From: Colimorpha_A sp045540115
Lineage (GTDB): Bacteria > Bacillota > Clostridia > Oscillospirales > CAG-272
Assembly (NCBI GenBank): GCA_045540115.1
Contig: JAZQGR010000058.1
Location: 71,835 to 135,834, forward strand
DNA length: 64,000 bases
Reading direction: 5' to 3'
Shown here piece by piece: positions 16,516 through 25,159 of the stretch. Numbering within the stretch: position 1 is the first letter of the stretch; every line of letters starts with the position of its first letter. The notes under the pieces are model-generated. The model saw nothing but the letters and a program-made list of their open reading frames with translations. It ran no database searches and was not told where the DNA came from. The position numbers and the translations under genes are program-made.

Positions 16516-16785
16516 ATGAAAGCAGTAATTTCCGTAACGGGACGCGACAGTATGGGCATTATCGCAAAGGTAAGTGCCTCCTGCGCTGAGTACAAGGCGA
16601 ATATAGTAGATATTTCGCAGTCGGTTTTGAGCGAGTATTTCGCGATGATAATGATCGTCGATATCAGCACGCTGACTATTCCTTTTTCATCTTTTATCGA
16701 TACGATGACGGCGCTCGGTAACGACAACGGTCTCGTAATACATACGATGCATGAGGACATCTTTAACTCAATGCACAGTATCTGA
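16516..16785 (+). CDS. ACT domain protein, UPF0237 family
   Basis: A single ACT domain of 89 residues, the type that binds small ligands such as amino acids. It begins MKAVISVTGRDSMGIIAKV, the classical first strand and turn. The UPF0237 gene is conserved as the neighbour of UPF0210 (DUF711), and that gene begins 10 bases downstream here, so the two likely form one functional unit whose reaction is unknown. I start at 16516 after CGGAGGAAGAT; the longer open frame runs back into the methylase gene and is not translated. Confidence 0.85.
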   Translation: MKAVISVTGRDSMGIIAKVSASCAEYKANIVDISQSVLSEYFAMIMIVDISTLTIPFSSFIDTMTALGNDNGLVIHTMHEDIFNSMHSI

Positions 16786-16795
16786 GGTGGGCTCA

Positions 16796-18154
16796 ATGAT
16801 AGATATGAAAAATATCCTCGAAACGATCAATATGATCCGCGAGGAAAACCTTGATATAAGAACTGTTACGATGGGAATATCGCTTTACGACTGCGTAAGC
16901 GAGGATGAAGACAAGCTCTGCGCAAAGGTCTACGATAAGATAACAAAGACCGCAGAAAAGCTCGTTCCTACAGCCTGCGATATTGAAAAGCAGTACGGCA
17001 TTCCAATCATAAATAAGCGTATTTCCATAACGCCTATCTCTCTTGTCGGCGGAGACATCTCGGAGGACGGCTACCTCAAGCTTGCAAAAACGCTTGACCG
17101 CGCCGCGGCTGACCTCGGCGTAAACTTTATAGGCGGATATTCCGCGCTCGTTCAGAAGGGAATGACAAATGGTGCAGACAGGCTGCTCAACGTTATTCCG
17201 TATGCGCTTAACGAGACTGAGCGTGTCTGCTCGTCGGTCAACGTAGCCTCGACCAAGGCGGGAATCAACATGGATGCCGTCGCACGAATGGGACATATAA
17301 TCAAAAAGACTGCAGCGCTCACCGCAGACAGAGAGTCGATCGGCTGCGCGAAATTCGTCGTATTTGCAAACGCTCCCGAGGATAACCCATTCATGGCAGG
17401 TGCCTTCCACGGCGTAGGTGAGCCCGAAACCGTTATAAACGTCGGAGTATCGGGTCCCGGTGTAGTTTCAAGTGCGATCAAGCGTGCGGGTGATTGCTCC
17501 TTCTCTGAGCTTGCAGATCTCATTAAAAAGACTGCGTTCAAGATCACAAGAATGGGTCAGCTCGTCGCTTGCGAGGCGTCAAACCGCCTCGGTGTGCCTT
17601 TCGGAATCGTTGACCTCTCGCTTGCACCGACGCCCGCTATCGGCGACTCGGTCGCACATATTCTCGAGGGAATGGGACTCGAAAGCGTTGGTGCTCCCGG
17701 AACAACAGCCGCGCTTGCCCTTCTCAACGACGCAGTCAAAAAGGGTGGCGTAATGGCGTCGAGCTTCGTTGGCGGACTTTCGGGCGCGTTTATCCCCGTT
17801 TCCGAGGACGCAGGAATGATCGAAGCCGTCGCAAAGGGCGCACTTACGATCGAAAAGCTTGAAGCGATGACGGCAGTATGCTCGGTTGGACTTGATATGA
17901 TAGCAGTATCGGGAGATACGACAGCAGATACGATAAGCGGTATAATTGCTGACGAAATTTCGATCGGCGTTGCAAACACCAAGACGACCGCTGTCAGAAT
18001 CATCCCCGTTGAGGGCAAGGGAATCGGTGAAACGGTCAATTTCGGAGGACTTCTCGGCTATGCGCCGATAATCAACGTTAACCCCTATTCCTGCGTGAAA
18101 TTCATTGCACGCGGCGGCAGAATACCCGCGCCGATACACAGCCTGAAGAACTGA
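16796..18154 (+). CDS. PFL family protein, UPF0210/DUF711
   Basis: A 452-residue cytoplasmic protein of the DUF711 family, distantly related to pyruvate formate-lyase folds but without a recognised activity. Glycine- and alanine-rich segments fill the middle (GVSGPGVVSSAIKRAG, GAPGTTAALALL) and the end has GGLLGYAPIINVNPYSC. The gene follows the ACT protein gene by 10 bases; the start at 16796 has GAGGTGG before it. An earlier in-frame ATG (16751) lies inside the ACT gene and is rejected. Confidence 0.88.
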   Translation: MIDMKNILETINMIREENLDIRTVTMGISLYDCVSEDEDKLCAKVYDKITKTAEKLVPTACDIEKQYGIPIINKRISITPISLVGGDISEDGYLKLAKTLDRAAADLGVNFIGGYSALVQKGMTNGADRLLNVIPYALNETERVCSSVNVASTKAGINMDAVARMGHIIKKTAALTADRESIGCAKFVVFANAPEDNPFMAGAFHGVGEPETVINVGVSGPGVVSSAIKRAGDCSFSELADLIKKTAFKITRMGQLVACEASNRLGVPFGIVDLSLAPTPAIGDSVAHILEGMGLESVGAPGTTAALALLNDAVKKGGVMASSFVGGLSGAFIPVSEDAGMIEAVAKGALTIEKLEAMTAVCSVGLDMIAVSGDTTADTISGIIADEISIGVANTKTTAVRIIPVEGKGIGETVNFGGLLGYAPIINVNPYSCVKFIARGGRIPAPIHSLKN

Positions 18155-18188
18155 CAATTTATTCCTGAGGCTAAAAACTGCATAACGA

Positions 18189-18238
18189 AAACCCCGCCGC
18201 GTCAATACTTAAAACAGTATTTTTCGGAGGGGTTTTAT
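18189..18238 (+). terminator. Hairpin between UPF0210 and the sigma-G fragment
   Basis: AAAACCCCGCCG pairs with CGGAGGGGTTTT; an inner hairpin AATACT-TAAAAC-AGTATT fills the loop. The right arm contains the ribosome binding site (CGGAGGGG) of the sigma-G fragment. It is probably the UPF0210 terminator and could also hide that site. Confidence 0.5.
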
Positions 18239-18542
18239 GTTTTACAGTAAGGTTGAAATATGCGGAGTGAACACGGCTGATCTGCCGTCATTAAACGACG
18301 AGGAGAAAAGGGAATTGCTGCATAAAAGCAAGGCAGGTGACTGCATCGCGCGTCAGCGCCTGATAGACGGAAACCTCCGTCTTGTGTTAAGTATCGTGCA
18401 GCGTTTCACAAACCGAAAGGAGAACGTAGACGATCTGTTTCAGGTTGGCTGCGTAGGTCTTATTAAGGCTGTCGATAACTTCAATACCGATCTTGATGTC
18501 AAGTTTTCCACCTATGCCGTGCCGATAAACGTGCCGAGGTGA
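18237..18542 (+). pseudogene. sigG: Truncated sporulation sigma factor G
   Basis: The 101 codons match the N-terminus of the forespore sigma factor SigG: KVEICGVNTADLP, NGNLRLVLSIVQRF, DDLFQVGCVGLIKAVDNF and KFSTYAVP are close to Bacillus subtilis SigG. After VP the sequence no longer resembles any sigma factor in any frame (INVPR, then TGA). Full-length SigG is about 257-260 residues, so part of region 2 and all of regions 3 and 4 (promoter -35 recognition) are missing. The ribosome binding site (CGGAGGGG) and initiator are intact. It could be a decayed gene in a non-sporulating lineage, or a recombination fragment with an intact copy elsewhere. It could also make a short core-binding peptide. 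Confidence 0.85.
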
Positions 18543-18600
18543 AAAGGAAGCTCCAACTAAGACGGTGCGTAGCACCTATCAATTTTTGACATCTACTATC

Positions 18601-18630
18601 AAAAAGCACCTGCATGAGCAGGTGCTTTTC
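18601..18630. terminator. Bidirectional terminator
   Basis: GCACCTGC (18606-18613), ATGA, GCAGGTGC (18618-18625), with A run before and T run after. It ends the sigG remnant transcript and the minus-strand small-peptide operon. Confidence 0.9.
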
Positions 18631-18640
18631 CATTTTGTTA

Positions 18641-18772
18641 TTACTCTCCGAAGGGATTGAAGCCCGGGAAGGAGAAGTCGCCGAGGTTGAAGTCAAAACC
18701 GGAGCTGGTAATAACGTCTTCGTTTTCAAATACTACTACAATCGCAGTAGGCATTTCAAATATGTTTTCCAT
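18641..18772 (-). CDS. 43-residue peptide gene behind the giant secreted protein
   Basis: A small gene too short for most gene finders. It starts at 18772, 16 bases after the stop of the 1307-residue secreted protein, with a strong ribosome binding site (GAAAGGAGCAAAATA) in that gap, and ends at two stop codons just before a terminator. The peptide is acidic: MENIFEMPTAIVVVF, then ENEDVITSSG, then a tail of phenylalanine, glycine and proline (FDFNLGDFSFPG, FNPFGE). There is no signal peptide and no cysteine. The core V-x-F-x-x-E-D-V-I-T-S-S resembles short hypothetical peptides I remember from gut Clostridia; this is recollection, not a search result. Function unknown. Confidence 0.7.
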   Translation of the reverse strand: MENIFEMPTAIVVVFENEDVITSSGFDFNLGDFSFPGFNPFGE

Positions 18773-18788
18773 TATTTTGCTCCTTTCA

Positions 18789-21700
18789 TTACTGGTAATT
18801 GAAGTTCAGCACGCGGCACTTGTAGAAGCGTCCCTGATTGGAATCGATCTGAACAACGTTGCCGTCTGCATCCATGCGCTTGATATAAGTGGTGTTCCAA
18901 GCTTCCGAACCTACAGTCAGACCATCCCAATACATATAGATGATGTCACCGTTAGGAAGAACGCCTACGCCCTTGACGTGAGACTCCTCTATGATTGATT
19001 CGAAGGTCTTGTTTGCGATATCGTAGATGTAAACGTTATGAGCGGTAGATATTATCAGGCAATTGTCTCTTCCAAAATAGGGCTGCAGATCGTGAAGTCC
19101 TGATTCGGGAGTTACTACGCTGAGATTCTCATCCTTTACAGCGGTGATAGAGCCATCCTCTTCAAGAGTTACCTTGTAGGCGGTAAGCTTATCAACGCCG
19201 ACAACCCAAACTACCTCGTACGTGGGATCCCAAAGAACACCGTGTGCATCCGGGAAGGAAAACTCGAGGAGGCACTTTGCGTTCTTTCCGTCCGCGCTGT
19301 TGAAGAAGGTGAGGGTATTGTCAGAGGTACCACCGGAGACGATAACGCCGTTCGGGAGGATATCAATGGAGTGCGAGTTGTTGGAGGATTCATTGGTCGA
19401 CCAAACGACTTCCTTGGTATCCATTGCAACCATTTCCGCCTGAGTTCCGACACATACGAGTACTACGTTACCGTAAGGAGCTACGTTGCGGAACTTGAAT
19501 CCGCTGATGCTCGAAAGGGGAGTATCGTAGGTCCAGACGGGAGTATTCATGTTGCCTGTGGAAATGTCGTAAACGTCGATCCAAGCGCCTGTTCTGCCGC
19601 TTTCTCCTGCGCCTGCATTCTGGTTAGCCATAGCAACGAGAGTCTGTTCCTCGGGCTTAGCGAGCTCATTAAGGTCATAAAGAGCCTTGAGAAGATCGAT
19701 CTGAGCGAGAGAAAGGGTATTCTCGGTATCAGCGAGTGCAACCTTGATGTAGGAGTAGAGAGAAACAGTATATGCGACGGAAGCATCTCCGAGAACAACC
19801 TTGATCTCGTCTGCAACGTCGTATTTTCCAAGAACGGGAGTAATGTCGAAGAAGTAGTAGTTGTTACCCTCAGCGGTGAGCGCCTGCTCGGTGCCGTTAA
19901 CGTAGATCTTAACGCCGCTTTCCTCAATGAGGAAGTGGTGACGGAGGACAACGTTTCCGTTATTGTCGTGGTGGATATTGAACATCGTATAGGTGACGCC
20001 GTCGATCTCGGTGCCGATTACCTTGGCAGCGTAATCGATCAGACCGTCGGTCGGACCGACAACGGTAACGTTGTTGGTTCCGCCGTTGAACGCATTGTTG
20101 AACGCATTGTTCTTGTTGATCGTAGCGTTGCCGAGAATCGTGTTGTCATATCCGCACTTGTCACAGATATCATCGGTGCCGTAAACGCACTTTTCTTCAG
20201 CTACGTCTGCATAGTCGCAGCAGATATGATTGTATCTGTGAGTTCCCTTACCGGTGTTTACGTAAACGCCGTTAGGCTTAACGTGATTTGTTCTGTCAAT
20301 GGGCGCAAGCTCCTTTGCACAGATCGGACATACAGATGCATTCTGACAGTCTGCAACGTTTGCGCCCTCGTGCTGACAGGTGGTGTCACAGTCTGCACAG
20401 TAGCCGTCGTTCCAGTCGTGACCGTCGTCAGTGATCTCTTCAGCCGCGTCGGCATCCTTATAGTACGCGCCGCAGTAGCATGTGTAGTAGCCGTTAATGT
20501 TGGGTGCGCAGAAGGGAGGCTGACCCTCGGTGTATCCGCCGAGAGTAGCGGCGGAGCAAGAGTGGGTGAGCTCGGTGACTACAATGTTTGCGGAGCCGTT
20601 ACAGGATATATTGTACTCCGTTGTGGAGCTCGACTGATTCGGGAGCTTAAGTATGAGCACCTGTTCGTTTGCTTTAAGTGCAGCAGTAGCGGTAATATTT
20701 GTGACATATTTGTCGCCCTTACCGATATTGTCAACTGAGACGAGCACGGTGCCGTCACCCTTCATAATTATATAGTCATGGAAACGCTTGCTTATCGACC
20801 AATAAGTTCCGAGCGAAGCTTCAAATTTGTATATACCGTCCTGAGGAGCGGTGAATACGAATGCAGAACCCGTATATCTGGTTTTCTGAGCTCCGCCGAC
20901 AGTAACGATTTTGCCGGTAGTCTTGTCAATGGTCCAAAGCTGGTTGTAGTATCCGGTTCCCTGAGAAGAGTCGCTGTTGGTTCCTGCGGGGTCAACAACG
21001 ATCCACTTGTTCTCCTGAGGTGATGTTCCGGAAATGATCTCGACCGCCTTGTCGTTGTAATTCGTGTAGAGCTTATCAGCGCCTACGCCTTCCTTCTGGA
21101 TATCATATCCCATAAGAGTTACGTTACCGAGCTTGTCGGTAAGAGACGTGCCGTCGAATATAACGGGAATCTCAACGTTGCCCTTGTAGTTGGGACCTTC
21201 TTCAACAGATGCCACAAGCGCAACGTCTATAGCATAGATACGGATGAAGTCGGTGTGGTCCTTGGTTACGGCAGTCTGCTGATCGAGAACGAAGACGAAC
21301 ATAAGGAAGTCGCCCGCTTCGAGAGCAACGGTTCCGCCGTTTGACGCGTAAGGAGCGTCTGAGCTGATCGTAACGGTGTCTATGATCTCGCCGTTCTTTC
21401 TGACGGTAGCGGTAACCGTAACAGCTGTACCGTATACGTCGGTCATCGTAACGCCCTGCATGATCTCGCTGTAAGCGTATTCACCGCTTACCGGAGCAGT
21501 AAACAGGACGGTAGGGTTGGATTTTTTAGAGAGAGCAGCGGTTTTGATAACGCCGTCGGTGGTTTTGTCATATCTGTGCGTTCCGTAGGGAATAGCGAGG
21601 AGATATTCACCTTCTACGCCGGTGTTGAAAATAGTGCCGTTTGCCCATCTGCCACCGTTATTAAGGTAGAAGCTGGTTCTGCCGGAAACGTTTTGCAGGT

Positions 21701-22712
21701 TGTTCATCCACGGTGTGGGAGCACCTGATGCATTAGTGTTAAACGCGCCGGTTGAGTTCGACCAAGTAATCGTCGAAATATCGCTCGGATTGTTAAAGGA
21801 AGTAAGACGCCAAGCGCCCTGCTTCGCTATTGCCCAACCATTAGAATCCTTTTCGCATTCGTTATTCCATTTAAGGGGCATGGAGTAGTTGGTAGTGGTG
21901 TTGTCGCTGATTTTCTTAACTACAAGATCTGTGATCTTTATACAATTAGGGTCATTGCTTTTGTGCTCCTGGTTGTTGGAGAAGGTAACGCTGGTTGTCT
22001 GCTGGAAGGCAAACATAAGCTTATCGCCTGCTTCAAGGTAAACCTCTCCCGCAAGAGTTGCGCTCTTGTTTTCCTCGCTTGACGAGAATTTAGTAAGGAT
22101 CAAGCCGTTCTTTCTTACCGTTACGTCAAACGTAAGATTGATCGAGTTGGCAAGGAACAGTACCTGCTCAACGGTTTCGGTGTAGGAATAAAGACCGTTT
22201 GAGGGAGCAGTAAAGGTTATAGCACCCGGCTTGCCTGCATGAGCTATAGCATAAATTCCGTTACCATTGGTGGTAGCCATGCCACCGAAGACCTTTCCGC
22301 TCCAGCGCTGATTCCAGTTGACGTACCATCCGTCGGAGTCGTAAATTGACTGGTTGGTGGTCTGAATCGCTGTTTCGTTAGCATTGGTTGCAAGATAAGG
22401 TCCCGGGAGCTTACCGTGTCCGTTGCTCTTTAGTCCCTGAGACTTGTAATCTTCAGCAGACAAGGTTGACGCAGTAAGCTTGGGGGAAGCGGTATCAAGG
22501 TTAGTGTAACCGAGAAGCTTCCACACGCCGTTATAGGGCATATCCCAGCCATTGGAGTCTTTCTCTATGCCGGTTGTCCAGTCGGTAGGCAAATTCCAAG
22601 TTTCATAAGCTACGTTTTCAACCGCATGTACGTCTACAAGCGGACGAGAAATGATAAACGTGGACGCGACCATGAAGCACGCTAAGAGAAATGAGAGTAC
22701 GCGTTTTTTCAT
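18789..22712 (-). CDS. Giant secreted multidomain protein with beta-propeller
   Basis: A 1307-residue secreted protein. It has a signal peptide (about residues 1-30, ending DVHA). Two related modules follow, each about 235 residues, starting with NLPTDWTTGIEKDSNGW (about 40) and MPLKWNNECEKDSNGW (about 278); each contains a TFTAP/LFTAP strand, VRKNG and LEAGD. A third shorter module of the same type ends near 725. A cysteine-rich stretch (about 728-885) has CxxC pairs such as CADCDTTC, CPIC and CDKCG. The last 260 residues look like a DUF6528-type beta-propeller (NGVIVSGGTSDNT). No sortase motif or C-terminal membrane segment is visible. The start follows AGGAGG. Confidence 0.8.
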   Translation of the reverse strand: MKKRVLSFLLACFMVASTFIISRPLVDVHAVENVAYETWNLPTDWTTGIEKDSNGWDMPYNGVWKLLGYTNLDTASPKLTASTLSAEDYKSQGLKSNGHGKLPGPYLATNANETAIQTTNQSIYDSDGWYVNWNQRWSGKVFGGMATTNGNGIYAIAHAGKPGAITFTAPSNGLYSYTETVEQVLFLANSINLTFDVTVRKNGLILTKFSSSEENKSATLAGEVYLEAGDKLMFAFQQTTSVTFSNNQEHKSNDPNCIKITDLVVKKISDNTTTNYSMPLKWNNECEKDSNGWAIAKQGAWRLTSFNNPSDISTITWSNSTGAFNTNASGAPTPWMNNLQNVSGRTSFYLNNGGRWANGTIFNTGVEGEYLLAIPYGTHRYDKTTDGVIKTAALSKKSNPTVLFTAPVSGEYAYSEIMQGVTMTDVYGTAVTVTATVRKNGEIIDTVTISSDAPYASNGGTVALEAGDFLMFVFVLDQQTAVTKDHTDFIRIYAIDVALVASVEEGPNYKGNVEIPVIFDGTSLTDKLGNVTLMGYDIQKEGVGADKLYTNYNDKAVEIISGTSPQENKWIVVDPAGTNSDSSQGTGYYNQLWTIDKTTGKIVTVGGAQKTRYTGSAFVFTAPQDGIYKFEASLGTYWSISKRFHDYIIMKGDGTVLVSVDNIGKGDKYVTNITATAALKANEQVLILKLPNQSSSTTEYNISCNGSANIVVTELTHSCSAATLGGYTEGQPPFCAPNINGYYTCYCGAYYKDADAAEEITDDGHDWNDGYCADCDTTCQHEGANVADCQNASVCPICAKELAPIDRTNHVKPNGVYVNTGKGTHRYNHICCDYADVAEEKCVYGTDDICDKCGYDNTILGNATINKNNAFNNAFNGGTNNVTVVGPTDGLIDYAAKVIGTEIDGVTYTMFNIHHDNNGNVVLRHHFLIEESGVKIYVNGTEQALTAEGNNYYFFDITPVLGKYDVADEIKVVLGDASVAYTVSLYSYIKVALADTENTLSLAQIDLLKALYDLNELAKPEEQTLVAMANQNAGAGESGRTGAWIDVYDISTGNMNTPVWTYDTPLSSISGFKFRNVAPYGNVVLVCVGTQAEMVAMDTKEVVWSTNESSNNSHSIDILPNGVIVSGGTSDNTLTFFNSADGKNAKCLLEFSFPDAHGVLWDPTYEVVWVVGVDKLTAYKVTLEEDGSITAVKDENLSVVTPESGLHDLQPYFGRDNCLIISTAHNVYIYDIANKTFESIIEESHVKGVGVLPNGDIIYMYWDGLTVGSEAWNTTYIKRMDADGNVVQIDSNQGRFYKCRVLNFNYQ

Positions 22713-22828
22713 AAAATGTTTTTCCTCCTTTTAGATTTTTAATTTTTCATGAAAAATTCTATATTCACCCGAGGTCGAATCAGAGTACCCCTGTTCCGAT
22801 TCTGTGCCCGGAAGCTTATAGCAAGCAC

Positions 22829-22857
22829 AAAAAAGACGGACCTTGGCCCGTTTTTTA
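22829..22857 (-). terminator. Terminator-like hairpin in the leader of the giant gene
   Basis: Minus strand: ACGGGCC-AA-GGTCCGT (one G-U pair) flanked by AAAAA and CTTTTTTG. It lies between the promoter at 22883-22911 and the start codon at 22712, so it may act as an attenuator. Confidence 0.5.
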
Positions 22858-22882
22858 ATGAAATTGCTCAAATGACAACATT

Positions 22883-22911
22883 ATTATCTCACGTTTTGTA
22901 CAAAAAGTCAA
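22883..22911 (-). promoter_or_regulatory. Sigma-A promoter of the giant secreted protein
   Basis: TTGACT (22906-22911), 17 bases, GATAAT (22883-22888), leaving a leader of about 165 bases. Confidence 0.7.
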
Positions 22912-22943
22912 GTAAAACATATATGATATAGATAAATAATTGT

Positions 22944-22974
22944 AAAAAAACAGCCGCGATTGCGGCTGTTTTAT
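22944..22974 (-). terminator. Terminator of the DUF308 gene
   Basis: AACAGCCGC/GCGGCTGTT arms; a seven-base T run follows on the minus strand. Confidence 0.85.
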
Positions 22975-22984
22975 TATATTCGGA

Positions 22985-23572
22985 TCATTCTTCGGTCTGA
23001 GGAGCCTCGGATTCCTCAGCGGGAGCCTCAATTGCTGCTTCCTTCTTTCCCTTGATTGCTCCGACGATCATATCGGCAAGATCGATTGCAGCCTCAACGA
23101 TAAGCGCAACTCCGATGAATACCCATATTGCCTTGTCGGGAATTACAAATATGATGAGAACCGCGAAAACGATAGTAACAAGAGCGCTGATGAGAGAAAC
23201 GAGGAAGTACTGCTTGTTTCTCATCTTTTCAACAGCCTTTTCAAGCTTCTGATATCCCGTGTAGAGGATAGCGGCACCGAAAATTATCGTAATGATCGTT
23301 ATCCAAGCGGTTGCGATATTGTTCTTGACCATAAGGAATGCACCAATCGAAAGAGAAACGAGAGCGCCTGTAAGACCGCCTTTTTCCGCCTCGGCGGGCT
23401 TGGCAACAAAGTACTTAATGAGCGAGATAATGCCCGTAACCGCGATAAATGCGCCTGCTATTATGAGAATATACGAGATAAAGGAATGCGGATCAACAAG
23501 CAGAAGCACACCTACGATTATTTCGATAAGGCAGATAATTCCGCTGTTTGCGTTTTTTAGAAACTTTTTCAT
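22985..23572 (-). CDS. DUF308 (HdeD-like) membrane protein
   Basis: Membrane protein of 195 residues with six predicted segments in two sets of three (about residues 10-55, 68-105, 122-170), as in the DUF308/HdeD family. That family's founding member is linked to acid resistance in enterobacteria; the role in Clostridia is unknown. The acidic C-terminal tail (APAEESEAPQTEE) is cytoplasmic in type. I start at 23572 after CAGGAGGAAACAAA. The lnt stop codon is 48 bases upstream with no terminator between, so the gene is probably the last one of the RluA-lnt transcript. Confidence 0.8.
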   Translation of the reverse strand: MKKFLKNANSGIICLIEIIVGVLLLVDPHSFISYILIIAGAFIAVTGIISLIKYFVAKPAEAEKGGLTGALVSLSIGAFLMVKNNIATAWITIITIIFGAAILYTGYQKLEKAVEKMRNKQYFLVSLISALVTIVFAVLIIFVIPDKAIWVFIGVALIVEAAIDLADMIVGAIKGKKEAAIEAPAEESEAPQTEE

Positions 23573-23620
23573 TTTGTTTCCTCCTGACTTTTTAGTGATT
23601 TCATTATACAACAAGGATAT

Positions 23621-25156
23621 TCATTTTTCAATGGTTTTTCGCTTATTTTCGATAATTTTATATCCGAAAAGGAAAAAAATATACGAAATAGAGAGATAAA
23701 CGACGCTGTTTCCAATATAAGAATACACGGTTCTATGAGAATAAGTGTTAGCATTCGCGCTTACAAAGCCATTTTTGAGCGGGCCGAGAAGGGAAATGAT
23801 CTTGCCTTTGTCGGTGATTACGGACGAAACTCCGGTGTTAGCCGAACGTATGATATATCTGCCGCTTTCGATTGCGCGCAGAACTGCGTGACCGTTATGC
23901 TGATAAACGGCGGCGGAGTCCTTGTACCATGAATCGTTCGTTCCAAGAATAATGATCTCGGCGCCATTTCTGACAGTCGACAGCGTCAGCCCCTCGTATA
24001 TAGAATCGAAGCAAATGAGTGAACCGATTCTTCCAAGCTCGGTCTCAAATATTACGGGACCGTTTCCCGGAGTGAGCGGATCCTCAAACATATTCATTCC
24101 TGTAAGATGTGGAAGGAGCGCATTCATTAACGTCGGCATCGGCAGGTATTCTCCGAAGGGCACGAGATGGCATTTTGAATACACTGTGTCGAGCATCGTT
24201 CCTTCGGGGGTGAACAGGTATATCGAATTATAGGTTTTATCATTTTCTGAGTAAAATGCTCCGACGGCGATATATGCCTTAAGGTCACTTGAAAGTGTTT
24301 TCAGTCTCTCGATAATAGATCTGTCGTAGGTAATGTCGCAAATAAGCACGGTCTCGGGGAAAACTATTAGCTTTGCGCCGCTATTTTCAGCGGCTTCTCT
24401 TGCCAGCTTCTCGTAAATTGAGAGGGAACTGTACACGGAATCGTCTGCCCATTTATCCGTTGAGCTTATATTTCCTTGAATCGCGGCTACGGGAAAGGTA
24501 CTCTTCGGCTCGTTCTTGATATTCAAAAGCACAACGCCGAGAAGGAAATTGCATACGAATATCAGCGAGGCAATCAGAGCATAAACACGAAGTTTTTTGA
24601 TCTCGTCCTTATACAAAATGCAAAGCGCGATAAATCCGCTGATGAGCACGATTATAAAGCTGACGCCAAGCGAGCCGAATAAAGAGGCACTTTCAACGAT
24701 CGGGAGTATCATGTGCTGACCGACGGCAAGGCGCGCCCACGGCACTCCGAACCAGAAGAAATTCTGTCCCCATTCGGCAATGATCCAGAGTGAAGCCGCA
24801 GCGAACGGCGCGAAAAGCGGATGCCTGTCTTTGAGCGCGTGACGGAATATCATCGGCACAAACGCCGTTCCAACTCCTTGAAGAAGCGAAAGACCGAAAA
24901 TCGCCGTGATTATTACGGCGATGCTTCCAAGACCGTTCAACCCCGCGAAATCCATCGGATAAAGATAGCAGAACCAATGGTAAACGACAGTGAAATATCC
25001 GAGCGAAAATACAAGCCCGTGTCGATATGCACTTTTCTTTTTAAGCGCAATTACGAACAGTGGAGCAAGTGTAAAATAAGGCAGAAAAAACAGAAAATCC
25101 AATATATACGGCATCGCGGTAAGCATGCCGCAAATAAGCATTATAAGATAGCTCAT
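23621..25156 (-). CDS. lnt: Apolipoprotein N-acyltransferase
   Basis: Lnt adds the third acyl chain to the N-terminal cysteine of lipoproteins at the outer face of the membrane. The 511-residue protein has a membrane part of about six segments (residues 1-205) and a nitrilase-type domain (about 220-485). The catalytic triad is visible: Glu in VFPET, Lys in YSKCHLVPFGEYLP, Cys in LICFDSIYEG. Canonical Lnt is mainly known from Gram-negative and high-GC Gram-positive bacteria; homologues in Clostridia are less studied. Its start codon is 3 bases after the stop of the RluA-type gene, so the two are in one operon. Confidence 0.88.
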   Translation of the reverse strand: MSYLIMLICGMLTAMPYILDFLFFLPYFTLAPLFVIALKKKSAYRHGLVFSLGYFTVVYHWFCYLYPMDFAGLNGLGSIAVIITAIFGLSLLQGVGTAFVPMIFRHALKDRHPLFAPFAAASLWIIAEWGQNFFWFGVPWARLAVGQHMILPIVESASLFGSLGVSFIIVLISGFIALCILYKDEIKKLRVYALIASLIFVCNFLLGVVLLNIKNEPKSTFPVAAIQGNISSTDKWADDSVYSSLSIYEKLAREAAENSGAKLIVFPETVLICDITYDRSIIERLKTLSSDLKAYIAVGAFYSENDKTYNSIYLFTPEGTMLDTVYSKCHLVPFGEYLPMPTLMNALLPHLTGMNMFEDPLTPGNGPVIFETELGRIGSLICFDSIYEGLTLSTVRNGAEIIILGTNDSWYKDSAAVYQHNGHAVLRAIESGRYIIRSANTGVSSVITDKGKIISLLGPLKNGFVSANANTYSHRTVYSYIGNSVVYLSISYIFFLFGYKIIENKRKTIEK

Positions 25157-25159
25157 TTT

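Noticed and set aside
22749..22931. A 60-codon plus-strand frame upstream of the giant gene
   Set aside because: It has no ribosome binding site and overlaps the promoter and hairpin of the giant gene.
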